Shown: positions 1-5,338 of the stretch, one piece after another
Numbering within the stretch: the stretch's first letter is position 1
How the letters are laid out: each line of letters opens with the position of its first letter
Assembly: GCA_029938185.1 (NCBI GenBank)
Contig: JAOZVK010000317.1
Span: forward strand, 1 to 6,858
From: Bacteroidales bacterium
GTDB taxonomy: Bacteria > Bacteroidota > Bacteroidia > Bacteroidales > JAOZVK01
Reading direction: 5' to 3'
DNA length: 6,858 bases
Translations under genes and position numbers: made by a program
The notes under the pieces: generated by a model
The model's input: only the letters and a program-made list of their open reading frames with translations
Database searches by the model: none
Told to the model about the DNA's origin: nothing

Positions 1-30
1 TCTGTAATCTAATTTTGCTAAATTGTTCAT
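1..30 (-). CDS. 5' end of a second copy of the membrane-anchored 226-aa gene (partial)
   Basis: Read on the minus strand, these bases give a start codon (complement of 28-30) followed by MNNLAKLDYR. These are exactly the first ten residues of the protein encoded at 880-1560. The first 34 bases of the window are identical to 1531-1564, and the similarity continues into the leader. The rest of the gene lies beyond the left edge. It is inferred to be the next unit of a tandem array transcribed leftwards. Whether this copy is intact, and whether it keeps the same C-terminal domain, cannot be seen. Confidence 0.75.
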   Translation of the reverse strand, partial: MNNLAKLDYR

Positions 31-70
31 AAATCTAAGTTTTTAGAAATAAAAAAGCGTGATACACAAC
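1..70. repeat. Direct repeat, left copy: gene start plus leader
   Basis: Bases 1-34 match 1531-1564 exactly. Bases 35-69 match 1565-1599 with a few substitutions and one indel. The repeat covers the first ten codons and about 40 bp upstream of the 226-aa gene family. After it the two copies diverge, although both carry a 'gacaagct' further upstream (111-118 and 1623-1630). The preserved leader probably contains the shared promoter or untranslated region, but no clear Bacteroidota promoter consensus is visible in it. Confidence 0.85.
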
Positions 71-75
71 CCATC

Positions 76-196
76 TTCCTACGAGGCACCAACAAGAACC
101 CAACGGATAAGACAAGCTATGTTCACGCAAACTATTGCATAAACACAAGACTCGTTATTCTTTATCCGTTTAGAAATTTGTTGGTTTTCGTAGGAA
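76..196. repeat. Long imperfect inverted repeat (35-nt arms) with nested stem in the loop
   Basis: Arm 76-110 and arm 162-196 pair in three blocks: 9 bp (ttatccgtt with its complement), 8 bp (ttgttggt) and 9 bp (tcgtaggaa), about 26 pairs separated by two internal loops. Inside the 51-nt loop, 120-123 pairs with 142-145 and 127-130 pairs with 135-138, giving a nested cruciform-like fold. It lies between two tandem operon units. It could be a structured RNA leader or trailer, or a relic of a small palindromic mobile element. The outer arm contains a 'cctacg' motif like that at 6760-6770. Confidence 0.6.
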
Positions 197-210
197 AAAT
201 AAAGAGTTAA

Positions 211-236
211 CGAAATATGAAAAAAATTATATTTCG
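211..236. repeat. Short hairpin with A6 loop
   Basis: Bases 211-220 (cgaaatatga) pair with 227-236 (ttatatttcg) over 10 positions with one G-T wobble, enclosing a loop of six A residues. On the minus strand the loop is six T residues. No role is established. Confidence 0.4.
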
Positions 237-327
237 ATATAATGGTTTGCTACATACACTAATTTATTTTGTTTATAATTAAAATTTCTTACTAATAGCT
301 GTAAAGTTATATAAAAATGTTTTTGTT

Positions 328-364
328 TGCAAAAAAAACAATAAGAAGAATGAAGTTTTTTGCA
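328..364 (-). terminator. Possible terminator hairpin after the 168-aa gene
   Basis: Bases 328-336 (tgc plus A's) pair with 356-364 (T's plus gca), and 339 pairs with 355. The arms are A/T tracts closed by a few G-C pairs, with a loop of about 15 nt. It directly abuts the stop codon of the minus-strand gene, and the 3' arm on that strand is a run of T. The stem is too A-T rich to be a classical intrinsic terminator, so this is only a candidate. Confidence 0.35.
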
Positions 365-871
365 TTAAAAACTTCCAAATTCCCCCCTAAACAAGTCCTC
401 CAATTCAGCATTTAAGCCACGCCAATCGAAATTAAGGCGTTTTTCATATTTTTTCAATGCACTAATACCTTCTAATGTTTTTTTGCATAATAATTTTAAA
501 GCATCAGTTGTATTGCAACTAATGTATTGTTTATATTCTTCTTTTGTCATCATTGGATAGGTTCTTAATTCTTTTCTATTATCAAAAGAAGTAGATTCAT
601 TTCGCTCAATATTATATTTTTCATCATTTTCAATGTCAAAAATCTGGTAAACAATTATTAATTGTTTTGCTTTTTCTTTTTTAACATATTTGTACAAATT
701 GACTTTTTTATTTAATAAATCCTCAAAACCATGATGTAAAGTAGCACGTTTTTTATCTTTTATATCTGCACGTCTGCTACTGGTAATAAAACATAGTGCG
801 TTTCTCTGCCGTTTCTGTTCAAGAAACATTTGATGTAATTCTACATTTGTATATTTTGATGTATCTATCAT
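365..871 (-). CDS. Unrecognised 168-aa cytoplasmic protein, second gene of the tandem operon
   Basis: I do not recognise this family. The 168-residue product has no signal peptide or membrane segment and is very rich in Lys, Glu and aromatic residues. The N-terminal third is basic and probably helical (EQKRQR, SSRRADIKDKKR). A beta-like stretch, AKQLIIVYQIFDIEN (about residues 68-82), sits in the middle. The C-terminal half begins with LRTYPMMTKEEYKQY and continues as helices. It starts 8 nt after the stop codon of the 226-aa gene upstream, so the two are almost certainly co-transcribed. A short soluble partner directly behind a membrane-anchored nuclease-like protein, in a duplicated unit, suggests an immunity or accessory protein. 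That is inference from context only. The start (complement of 869-871) was chosen for its tight coupling to the preceding stop. Confidence 0.8.
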   Translation of the reverse strand: MIDTSKYTNVELHQMFLEQKRQRNALCFITSSRRADIKDKKRATLHHGFEDLLNKKVNLYKYVKKEKAKQLIIVYQIFDIENDEKYNIERNESTSFDNRKELRTYPMMTKEEYKQYISCNTTDALKLLCKKTLEGISALKKYEKRLNFDWRGLNAELEDLFRGEFGSF

Positions 872-879
872 AGGTTTAA

Positions 880-1560
880 TTATTTACTAACTTTATTTCC
901 TGGACTTATTAAAAGTAATTCACCACCTTCTTTAACACGTTCAACACATTCGGGCAGTAATGAATAGGTATAGATTTTAATTTGTTCTTCTATCAATACT
1001 TCAGTCATTGTTCCTTCAAATTCAGTGATATACTCTAAGTCTTCATCATTCAAAGTAGTACTACCATCTTTACTGATAAAGAAAATACCATTGGGGTAGC
1101 GTTTTTGTTTATTAAAAGCTGTCACGCCATATCTCCATACATCACCGACATTAAGCAAAATCCAAGATTTTATTTCAGAACGACCGCCATGGGTTGTTTG
1201 AAGTATCGGATACATCCCCGTTTTTCTAACTAATAGAACATATTGCTCACAGTTTGGTAAACTCCTTTCCATTAATTGAATACCTACAATACTTTTCATG
1301 AGCTTAATAAGTGCTGACTTTTCAATTGGCAAATCTTTAACCCTATTCCATATTTCTGTATCAACTATTTCTTTACTTAGTTTTTTTATATACTCATCAC
1401 TTACTTCTTTTGCAATATCTTCGCTTGCTTTTTGTGTTATTTGTTCTGCAACATGCAAATTAAACATCACATAGGCAAGTACAAAAACAAATATAAACAA
1501 AAACGTGTATTTTAAAAAACGTTTTTGCATTCTGTAATCTAATTTTGCTAAATTGTTCAT
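880..1560 (-). CDS. Membrane-anchored 226-aa protein with a possible GIY-YIG-like C-terminal domain
   Basis: Residues 1-14 are short and basic. Residues 15-35 form one strongly hydrophobic aromatic helix (LKYTFLFIFVFVLAYVMFNL), with the rest probably outside the cytoplasm or held at the membrane. Residues 38-100 are charged and helical, perhaps a coiled coil. From about residue 105 the order of motifs resembles a small domain seen in Bacteroidota proteins and polymorphic-toxin tails: YVLLVRKTGMYP, then GDVWRYGVT (139-147), KRYPNG (153-158), an EE-containing helix (187-199) and a final PGNK (220-223). The layout Y...YG...R...E...N matches the conserved positions of GIY-YIG nucleases (Y107, Y144-G145, R154, E191/E192, N222). 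That assignment is inference and needs structural comparison. No Shine-Dalgarno is present, as usual for the phylum. The start is supported by the duplicated copy at 1-30. It is the first gene of a two-gene operon. Confidence 0.82.
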   Translation of the reverse strand: MNNLAKLDYRMQKRFLKYTFLFIFVFVLAYVMFNLHVAEQITQKASEDIAKEVSDEYIKKLSKEIVDTEIWNRVKDLPIEKSALIKLMKSIVGIQLMERSLPNCEQYVLLVRKTGMYPILQTTHGGRSEIKSWILLNVGDVWRYGVTAFNKQKRYPNGIFFISKDGSTTLNDEDLEYITEFEGTMTEVLIEEQIKIYTYSLLPECVERVKEGGELLLISPGNKVSK

Positions 1561-1600
1561 AAATGTAAAGTTTTTAGAAATAAAAATGCGTGGTACACAA
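1531..1600. repeat. Direct repeat, right copy: gene start plus leader
   Basis: This is the partner of 1-70 and contains the start of the 226-aa gene and its upstream leader. The distance between copies, 1530 bp, is the period of the tandem two-gene unit. Exact identity across the start codon region, with drift upstream, suggests fairly recent duplication or gene conversion. Confidence 0.85.
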
Positions 1601-1628
1601 GCAAACCCCTACAAGAGGTATCGACAAG

Positions 1629-1683
1629 CTAGGCTTATAAAAATTAATAAATTATAACAATATTATTAGTTCTAATTTTATTC
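1629..1683. repeat. 55-bp dispersed repeat, left copy
   Basis: These 55 bases match 6804-6858 with a single difference (t versus c at 1655 and 6830). The right copy is preceded by the other arm of a hairpin (6790-6799); the left copy lacks that arm and is joined to sequence of the tandem-operon leader type. The left copy therefore looks truncated at 1629. The right copy runs to the window edge, so the full repeat is longer or unknown. The pair brackets a block of about 5.2 kb. Confidence 0.85.
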
Positions 1684-1820
1684 TTTTTTTTTTTGCAAAC
1701 ATACGAGGGCAAAAAACTTGAGAAATAAAAATTCAAAATACTAACCATTTTTTTTAACTAAAGAATGCTAAACATCTTATATTTAGCACCTTTTAAGTTT
1801 GTAAAGTAAAAATAAGTAGT

Positions 1821-1922
1821 GTATTCATAAAAAAACCATCGGGACGACCTATTGATAAGCCTGTATGGAGCAAAACAGAATGTGGGTGTGTAAATACGAA
1901 AGTCAAATTAGCTTTTGTATAA
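1821..1922 (+). pseudogene. Possible remnant of a GRP-motif DNA-binding or mobilisation gene
   Basis: This frame reads through KKPSGRPIDKPVWSKTECG and on to LAFV, then stops at 1920-1922. No ATG is present and there is an in-frame stop shortly upstream. The KK.xGRPxxKP opening is typical of the N-termini of small ribbon-helix-helix and mobilisation-accessory proteins in Bacteroidota. The local base composition is also richer in G and C than its surroundings, which hints at former coding sequence. With only about 30 residues this could be chance. Confidence 0.22.
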
Positions 1923-2020
1923 ACTTCAATTACGTTACCATTTTCATAAATTTATAGTTAAATATCAATATATTACAAATATTTGATGTAACGCTATGCT
2001 AATTTTGCTAATTATATTTT

Positions 2021-2028
2021 TACGTTTG
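2021..2028 (+). promoter_or_regulatory. Weak candidate -7 box for the broken DUF1566 lipoprotein gene
   Basis: TACGTTTG fits the Bacteroidota -7 consensus TAnnTTTG and lies 69 nt before the start codon at 2098. No TTTG at the usual distance upstream is seen: the nearest, ending at 2007, leaves only 13 nt. The call rests on the -7 motif alone. Confidence 0.3.
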
Positions 2029-2097
2029 TATAAACTTAATAATTAGAATCTATTAACAATGATAGCCCTTATCTAATGAGTTTTAACAAAATACAAT

Positions 2098-2574
2098 ATG
2101 AAAGCATATAAATTATTATTACTTATTATAATTATTCTAATATCGTGTAAGAAAAATGATAAAGAAGAATTGCCAATCGAACAAGAAGTATCATTTTATG
2201 AAGGATTGCCTGCAAATTGGAAAACTACAGAGTGGGAACTTGATTATATGACAGGATATAAAGATGCGGTATCATTAAAACCAAAAAAAAGTGAGGCTGA
2301 AGTTGTAGCTTTATATGAGTATTATAATGAAGGTTATATATCTTTTTTTCTAAAAAATAGCTCCGATAACTTTCCATTACTATTTTATATAGACGGCACT
2401 TTGATTGGTGAGTGGTTTACAAAAGGCGATTGGAAAGAGATTAAGTATTATGTAGCTGCTGGAAAACATGTATTTAAATGGGTAAATAAAATAACAGATA
2501 TTAATATTGACCTTGTGAAATTTTCAGAAAATTCTAATGTTCTTGCAATCGGCAAACATATCAAGGTGGCATAA
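2098..2574 (+). CDS. N-terminal fragment of the DUF1566 lipoprotein (158 aa)
   Basis: Residues 1-16 form a lipoprotein signal peptide, with lipobox LISC and cysteine at position 17. KKNDKEE follows, a Lys plus acidic run like the surface-export signals of Bacteroidota lipoproteins. Residues about 28-140 look like a beta-sandwich module common in secreted Bacteroidota proteins: LPANWKTTEWELDYMTGY, then GYISFFLKNSS, FYIDGTLIGEW and AAGKHVFKW. Such modules often bind ligands or act as spacers. The last eight residues (GKHIKVA region) are out of frame relative to the DUF1566 continuation. The ORF is still open and could yield a truncated lipoprotein. No Shine-Dalgarno is seen before ATG 2098; the signal peptide supports this start. 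Confidence 0.7.
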   Translation: MKAYKLLLLIIIILISCKKNDKEELPIEQEVSFYEGLPANWKTTEWELDYMTGYKDAVSLKPKKSEAEVVALYEYYNEGYISFFLKNSSDNFPLLFYIDGTLIGEWFTKGDWKEIKYYVAAGKHVFKWVNKITDINIDLVKFSENSNVLAIGKHIKVA

Positions 2575-2653
2575 TATACTATCTTGACTCGGATAATAAT
2601 CATGGTTTTATTGCTGCAAAAGAAGATGCCGAAAGTACCAACCAAAGTAAATA

Positions 2654-2754
2654 AGGTCTTCGACCTATTTATAGTTGCTTACGCATTAGTGCAAAGATAA
2701 TTTAATCAGGAATTTACGAATAAGTAAATGTCGAAAAACTTTTGTAACACTACT
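2654..2754 (-). mobile_element. 101-bp TA-flanked repeat, copy A (inverted), inserted in the DUF1566 gene
   Basis: The reverse complement of this segment matches 5339-5439 at 92 of 101 positions and 4070-4170 at about 72%, without gaps. It is flanked by TA at 2652-2653 and TA at 2755-2756, the expected target duplication of a TA-specific element. One end carries the hairpin aggtc-ttc-gacct (2654-2666). The other end reads, in element orientation, agtagtgttacaaaagttttt. There are no clear terminal inverted repeats, only a subterminal ttcgac at both ends. It has no coding capacity, so movement would require a transposase elsewhere. Removal with one TA restores the host gene frame locally. Confidence 0.8.
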
Positions 2755-2759
2755 TATCA

Positions 2760-3110
2760 ATGGGGTGCGTAGATACTTATTTGGGAGCAAATAGTATTTT
2801 CAATGGAACAAATAATACACAAACAATAAATAATTCTTGTACTGATAATAATATTGCAGCCAAACTATGTACAAGTTATTCTGTGAACGAAAATGATAAT
2901 ACATATTCAGATTGGTATTTACCTGCAATTGATGAAATAAATTTACTGTATCAACAAAAAAATGCAGTTGGTTTTTCAACAGATGAATATTATTGGAGCA
3001 GTACAGAAAATGGAAAATTATATGCTTGGCAACAAAACTTAAAAACAGGAGAGGGCAATTATACTTACAAAAAAAATCTATTAAAAATTATTAGAATACG
3101 TAAGTTTTAA
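2760..3110 (+). CDS. C-terminal fragment with most of a DUF1566 domain (116 aa)
   Basis: The product contains the conserved core of a DUF1566 / Lcl_C-type domain: GCVDTYLGA near the start, NIAAKLC, YSDWYLPAIDEINLLYQQ at about residues 49-66, EYYWSSTE, then AWQQ and the closing IRIRKF. These domains occur in secreted and lipid-anchored proteins, often with adhesin or ligand-binding roles. The ORF has no signal peptide or plausible translation start of its own. Its ATG (2760) overlaps the former Gln-Trp codons, and the sequence starts five bases after the TA flanking the inserted repeat. It is best read as the severed 3' part of the gene starting at 2098, not as an independent gene. Confidence 0.65.
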   Translation: MGCVDTYLGANSIFNGTNNTQTINNSCTDNNIAAKLCTSYSVNENDNTYSDWYLPAIDEINLLYQQKNAVGFSTDEYYWSSTENGKLYAWQQNLKTGEGNYTYKKNLLKIIRIRKF

Positions 3111-3127
3111 TCTGAATTAATAAAATG

Positions 3128-3141
3128 TATATAATTATATA
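3128..3141. other. AT palindrome downstream of the DUF1566 fragment
   Basis: tatataattatata is a perfect 14-bp palindrome in the 71-bp spacer before the gene at 3182. It may be chance in such AT-rich DNA. No terminator or promoter consensus accompanies it. Confidence 0.25.
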
Positions 3142-3181
3142 TGTGATATTTAAACAATAAAAATTATTTAAAAGAATAAAT

Positions 3182-3949
3182 ATGAAAAAAAACATCTTAA
3201 TATTATTATTTCTCATGATAATGGGAAATATTTTCTCACAAAATGAGTGGTTTGCTTATTTTAAATTTGGAATGAGTAGTTATATAAAATATAGTGAAAT
3301 GGACAACAATCCTCAAAAAAAAGGTTTGTATACTCCCAAAGGATATTTTGATTTATTTTCAGTTAATGAAGTTGATGTAAAAACAGATGAATCGTCTTTG
3401 TTTCCCACTTCGTCTACAAATTTTCCAGTAGGATTTTATGTTACAGCACCTTTTTTAATTACATCAGGTATTGAATATCAGCCTGTATCTATTAGAAATA
3501 AATACAGAACTGCAATATTAAACGATGATGGCTATTACTATTATCTTAATGAAATGAACACTATACATTCAATTTCGATACCTTTATTTTTTGATACTCG
3601 TCCATTTTTTAGCAGAATTCGATTTCTTAAAAAAATAAGTATTTATGGAGGAGTTCGTTATCATTTCAATTTACAAAATTCACAATATCAAAAAGTAAGT
3701 TGGGAAAAAGAAGAATCTAAATTACGAAGTTCAAAACTAACAGATAACGAGTTTGTTAAAAGCAACATATCCTTTGCATTTGGAATTAACATTACATTTA
3801 TAAACTTAGAATTATTATATATGCCCAACCCATTTTTAAATACAGAATTTGTTGATATATATGGCAACAAACCTTACGAAAATATGCAAGGCGGAATTAT
3901 AAATGTCTCTATATCTATTACATTAGGTAAATTATACCATAAAAATTAA
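3182..3949 (+). CDS. Secreted beta-rich protein, probable outer-membrane beta-barrel (255 aa)
   Basis: Residues 1-19 are a standard signal peptide (MKKNILILLFLMIMGNIFS), with likely cleavage before Q20. The mature part alternates hydrophobic and polar residues in short strands rich in Tyr and Phe: EWFAYFKFGMSS, GFYVTAPFLITSGIEYQP, HSISIPLFFDTR, ISIYGGVRYHF, ISFAFGINITFINLELLY. It ends in GGIINVSISITLGKLYHKN, where the strand before the tail resembles a closing barrel strand. This pattern fits the broad outer-membrane beta-barrel families of Bacteroidota, but no specific family is recognised. It stands alone between the broken DUF1566 gene and the paralogous lipoproteins, and may belong with them as a cell-surface set. 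No Shine-Dalgarno is seen; the signal peptide fixes the start. Confidence 0.82.
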   Translation: MKKNILILLFLMIMGNIFSQNEWFAYFKFGMSSYIKYSEMDNNPQKKGLYTPKGYFDLFSVNEVDVKTDESSLFPTSSTNFPVGFYVTAPFLITSGIEYQPVSIRNKYRTAILNDDGYYYYLNEMNTIHSISIPLFFDTRPFFSRIRFLKKISIYGGVRYHFNLQNSQYQKVSWEKEESKLRSSKLTDNEFVKSNISFAFGINITFINLELLYMPNPFLNTEFVDIYGNKPYENMQGGIINVSISITLGKLYHKN

Positions 3950-3972
3950 TGATATTATATATTAAGTAATTG

Positions 3973-3998
3973 ACAATTGATAATAAACAATTGATAAT
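3973..3998. repeat. Short tandem direct repeat
   Basis: acaattgataat occurs at 3973-3984 and again at 3987-3998, a 14-bp period, just after the stop codon of the beta-rich protein. It may be replication slippage in AT-rich spacer DNA. Confidence 0.6.
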
Positions 3999-4008
3999 TT
4001 TGTTTACA

Positions 4009-4065
4009 CCAGAATTACAATAAGTTACAACTTTACAAAGTGTCGATTTTATATGATAACCTACT
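4009..4065 (-). mobile_element. Possible degraded fourth copy of the 101-bp repeat, head-to-head with copy C
   Basis: In copy-A orientation this stretch keeps blocks in the same order: ccagaattacaataagt resembles 2706-2724, tgtcga (4041-4046) matches 2730-2735, and gataacctact matches the terminal gtaacactact. Several gaps are needed. It ends at a TA (4066-4067) followed directly by the TA preceding copy C. The junction forms the perfect palindrome ctacttataagtag (4061-4074). The similarity could partly be chance because of base composition. Confidence 0.35.
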
Positions 4066-4069
4066 TATA

Positions 4070-4170
4070 AGTAGTCTTACAAAAGTTTTTTGACATTTAT
4101 TTTTTGTTAAATTACATATTATTAGAATATTAATACAATGCGTAAGTAACATTAAAAAGGTCTTTGACCT
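4070..4170 (+). mobile_element. 101-bp TA-flanked repeat, copy C
   Basis: The length is exactly 101 bp, as in copies A and B. It is the most diverged copy, about 72% identical to A without gaps. The first 26 bp, the central aatgcgtaag and the terminal hairpin aggtc-ttt-gacct are best kept. TA precedes it (4068-4069), but CA follows (4171-4172), so one flank has changed or the end has drifted. It ends 33 nt before the start codon of the lipoprotein at 4204, so it lies in that gene's promoter or leader region. Confidence 0.7.
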
Positions 4171-4203
4171 CAAATAAATATAAATAATTTAAAAAAAAGT
4201 ATT

Positions 4204-5244
4204 ATGAATAGAAAAGTAATTTTTACAATATTTTTAGCATTAATTTTTTCCATTACAGCTTGTAAAAAAGATGAAGATGTTGATACTAAAGGTGAATTTG
4301 ATACATCGGAAGATGGTAATATAGTTATCGAAAATCATTCAAACCATGCGCTGGCTTTATATCACAATGGAGTATGTATTAAAAAAATACCAAATAGTTC
4401 AACAGATTTTTCTATTTGGCTGCCCAATCCATCAGACCAAACATTTGATTTACAAATATATAAATATGATGATGTTTCTGATGATTTTTCTAAAACTCCG
4501 GATATTACAAATATTTATAAAAGGTGGAGTATTAATTTGTCTAATTCAAAAGAAATAGAAAAACGTGTAACCTGGCATATTACAAGTAGTAGTGCTGAAA
4601 TAAATTCGGGTACATTAAAATTTTCATATGTAGGAGGAACCGATTTACAGGTTGATGTATTTATTAACAATAAAAATGGAGCAAAAATTATTACGTTAAA
4701 ACCAGGCGACCAATATGAAAACATTGTAGGAATCGACTATGGTGCTTATACTATGCATTATAGATATTGGATATCAGACCCCAACACTGGAGAATCATCA
4801 GAAATAAAAGGTTGGCTTGAAAAAGAAATGGTTGCAGGTGCAGAGGTTAATATATGGAATGTTATAAATACTAACAGACCAGAAGCTCATTTATTTATAC
4901 CTCATTTCAATAATAATGGTGATAATGATAAATGGGGCATAATAAAAATAACAAATCAATATCCTGTCCCTATTGTGATTTCGGCAAATGGTGTTAATAT
5001 CGAAAAATTAATTTACCTTGATGGTAACACACAGGCTGCATCAATTCTGCAATATGGCGATGCAATAGAGTTTATATTAGATTCAGATGAATATTTATTA
5101 GAAGCTCGCACACTTACCTCTTCCACTGTTTTGGCAAGGGCAAATATTAATTTAGGAAAAGGAAAAGACGCAAAAGTTACATGGAAAATTTTTGTTGATG
5201 ACGATGGTAATGTTGATTCTGAAATCACTGGAGCTAATCAGTAA
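4204..5244 (+). CDS. Surface lipoprotein with three beta-rich repeat segments, paralogue 1 (346 aa)
   Basis: Residues 1-19 are a lipoprotein signal peptide with lipobox ITAC and cysteine 20. CKKDEDVD follows, fitting the Lys plus acidic surface-export signal of Bacteroidota. The mature protein divides into three segments of about 90 residues, starting near G38, G136 and G245. Each opens with a strand of the form G-x-I/L-x-I/F, then an xVxxNG-type turn, a Gly-containing loop before the next strand, and in segments 1 and 3 a closing W-x-I or VTW strand. This resembles PEGA-like or other small beta-sandwich repeats, but no family is recognised. The central block VDVFINNKNGAK...YGAYTMHYRYW...KGWLEK is the part best shared with the lipoprotein at 5470. 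Copy C of the 101-bp repeat ends just upstream and a terminator-like hairpin follows. The signal peptide fixes the start. Confidence 0.87.
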   Translation: MNRKVIFTIFLALIFSITACKKDEDVDTKGEFDTSEDGNIVIENHSNHALALYHNGVCIKKIPNSSTDFSIWLPNPSDQTFDLQIYKYDDVSDDFSKTPDITNIYKRWSINLSNSKEIEKRVTWHITSSSAEINSGTLKFSYVGGTDLQVDVFINNKNGAKIITLKPGDQYENIVGIDYGAYTMHYRYWISDPNTGESSEIKGWLEKEMVAGAEVNIWNVINTNRPEAHLFIPHFNNNGDNDKWGIIKITNQYPVPIVISANGVNIEKLIYLDGNTQAASILQYGDAIEFILDSDEYLLEARTLTSSTVLARANINLGKGKDAKVTWKIFVDDDGNVDSEITGANQ

Positions 5245-5261
5245 TGAGTTAAAAACTAAAA

Positions 5262-5288
5262 ATTTGGGCTTTATACCCGAATATTTTT
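5262..5288 (+). terminator. Intrinsic terminator candidate after lipoprotein paralogue 1
   Basis: Bases 5262-5268 (atttggg) pair with 5276-5282 (cccgaat) over 7 positions including one T-G wobble, with a 7-nt loop. The run tattttt follows. It lies 18 nt after the stop codon, so the two paralogous lipoproteins are probably separate transcription units. Confidence 0.6.
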
Positions 5289-5291
5289 AAA

Positions 5292-5335
5292 CTGTGTAGT
5301 CAAAAGTTTGTCCTATCTGACTTTTGATTGCACAG
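5292..5335. repeat. 16-bp hairpin, possible collapsed insertion-sequence ends
   Basis: Bases 5292-5307 (ctgtgtagtcaaaagt) pair with 5320-5335 (acttttgattgcacag) at all 16 positions if two G-T wobbles are allowed, around a 12-nt loop. The long non-AT stem has no T run after it and sits one base before the TA flanking copy B. The arms look like transposon terminal inverted repeats brought together by internal deletion, but this is inference. A structured RNA or second terminator is the alternative. Confidence 0.5.
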
Positions 5336-5338
5336 GTA

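Larger units (their letters stand above)
31..364. other. Spacer between tandem operon units, no gene
   Basis: This 334-bp stretch separates the stop codon of the 168-aa gene from the start of the next leftward unit. No convincing reading frame was seen on either strand. It holds the duplicated leader (31-70), a long imperfect hairpin (76-196), a short hairpin (211-236) and an A/T-arm hairpin next to the stop codon (328-364). The density of dyad symmetry suggests transcription control or an old mobile-element remnant rather than coding sequence. Confidence 0.6.
1561..2097. other. Divergent intergenic region with repeats, no intact gene
   Basis: This 537-bp region lies between divergently oriented genes. 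It holds, in order, the duplicated leader (to 1600), a junction at 1629 where a 55-bp dispersed repeat begins, a T-rich run (1681-1694), AT-rich sequence, a possible coding remnant (1821-1922), and a 13-bp direct repeat (tttgtataaactt at 1914-1926 and 2025-2037). Between the two 13-mers are dyads: 1933-1938 with 1988-1993, and 1964-1971 with 1979-1987 with one bulged base. Promoters for both flanking genes should lie here, but only one weak candidate is visible. Confidence 0.6.
2098..3110 (+). pseudogene. Broken lipoprotein gene with C-terminal DUF1566 (Lcl_C-like) domain
   Basis: The two ORFs at 2098-2574 and 2760-3110 are halves of one former gene. After the N-terminal region the first frame runs out at 2574. 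The -1 frame from 2559 onward continues as YQGGIIYYLDSDNNHGFIAA, the usual opening of a DUF1566 domain, so one A was probably lost near 2554-2556. That frame meets a stop at 2652-2654, where a 101-bp repeat is inserted. Removing 2654-2756 joins ...ESTNQSK to YQWG. One further base missing in the G run 2762-2765 then leads into GCVDTYLG and the rest of the domain (SDWYLPAIDEINLLY, YYWSSTE, IRIRKF). The intact product would have been roughly 300 residues, an exported surface lipoprotein. Three independent lesions argue that the gene is dead. An assembly error could explain the one-base losses but not the insertion. Confidence 0.8.

Noticed and set aside
76..196. Integron attC-like site
   Set aside because: The large hairpin between repeated gene units suggested a cassette recombination site, but paired RYYYAAC and GTTRRRY boxes are not found in the right places, and the repeated units share their gene starts rather than this site.
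2448..2645. Minus-strand ORF across the end of the DUF1566 lipoprotein fragment
   Set aside because: It is antisense to recognisable DUF1566 coding sequence, has no plausible start context or family, and is a shadow frame.
2654..2754. Clear terminal inverted repeats in the 101-bp element
   Set aside because: The two ends were compared directly. Only a ttcgac motif is shared, at different distances from each end, so terminal inverted repeats are not claimed.
4346..4558. Overlapping plus-strand ORF inside lipoprotein paralogue 1
   Set aside because: It is an out-of-frame shadow; the main frame aligns with the paralogue at 5470 over its full length. The minus-strand ORFs at 4515-4724, 5013-5228, 5814-6050, 6276-6476 and 3688-3870 were dropped for the same reason.
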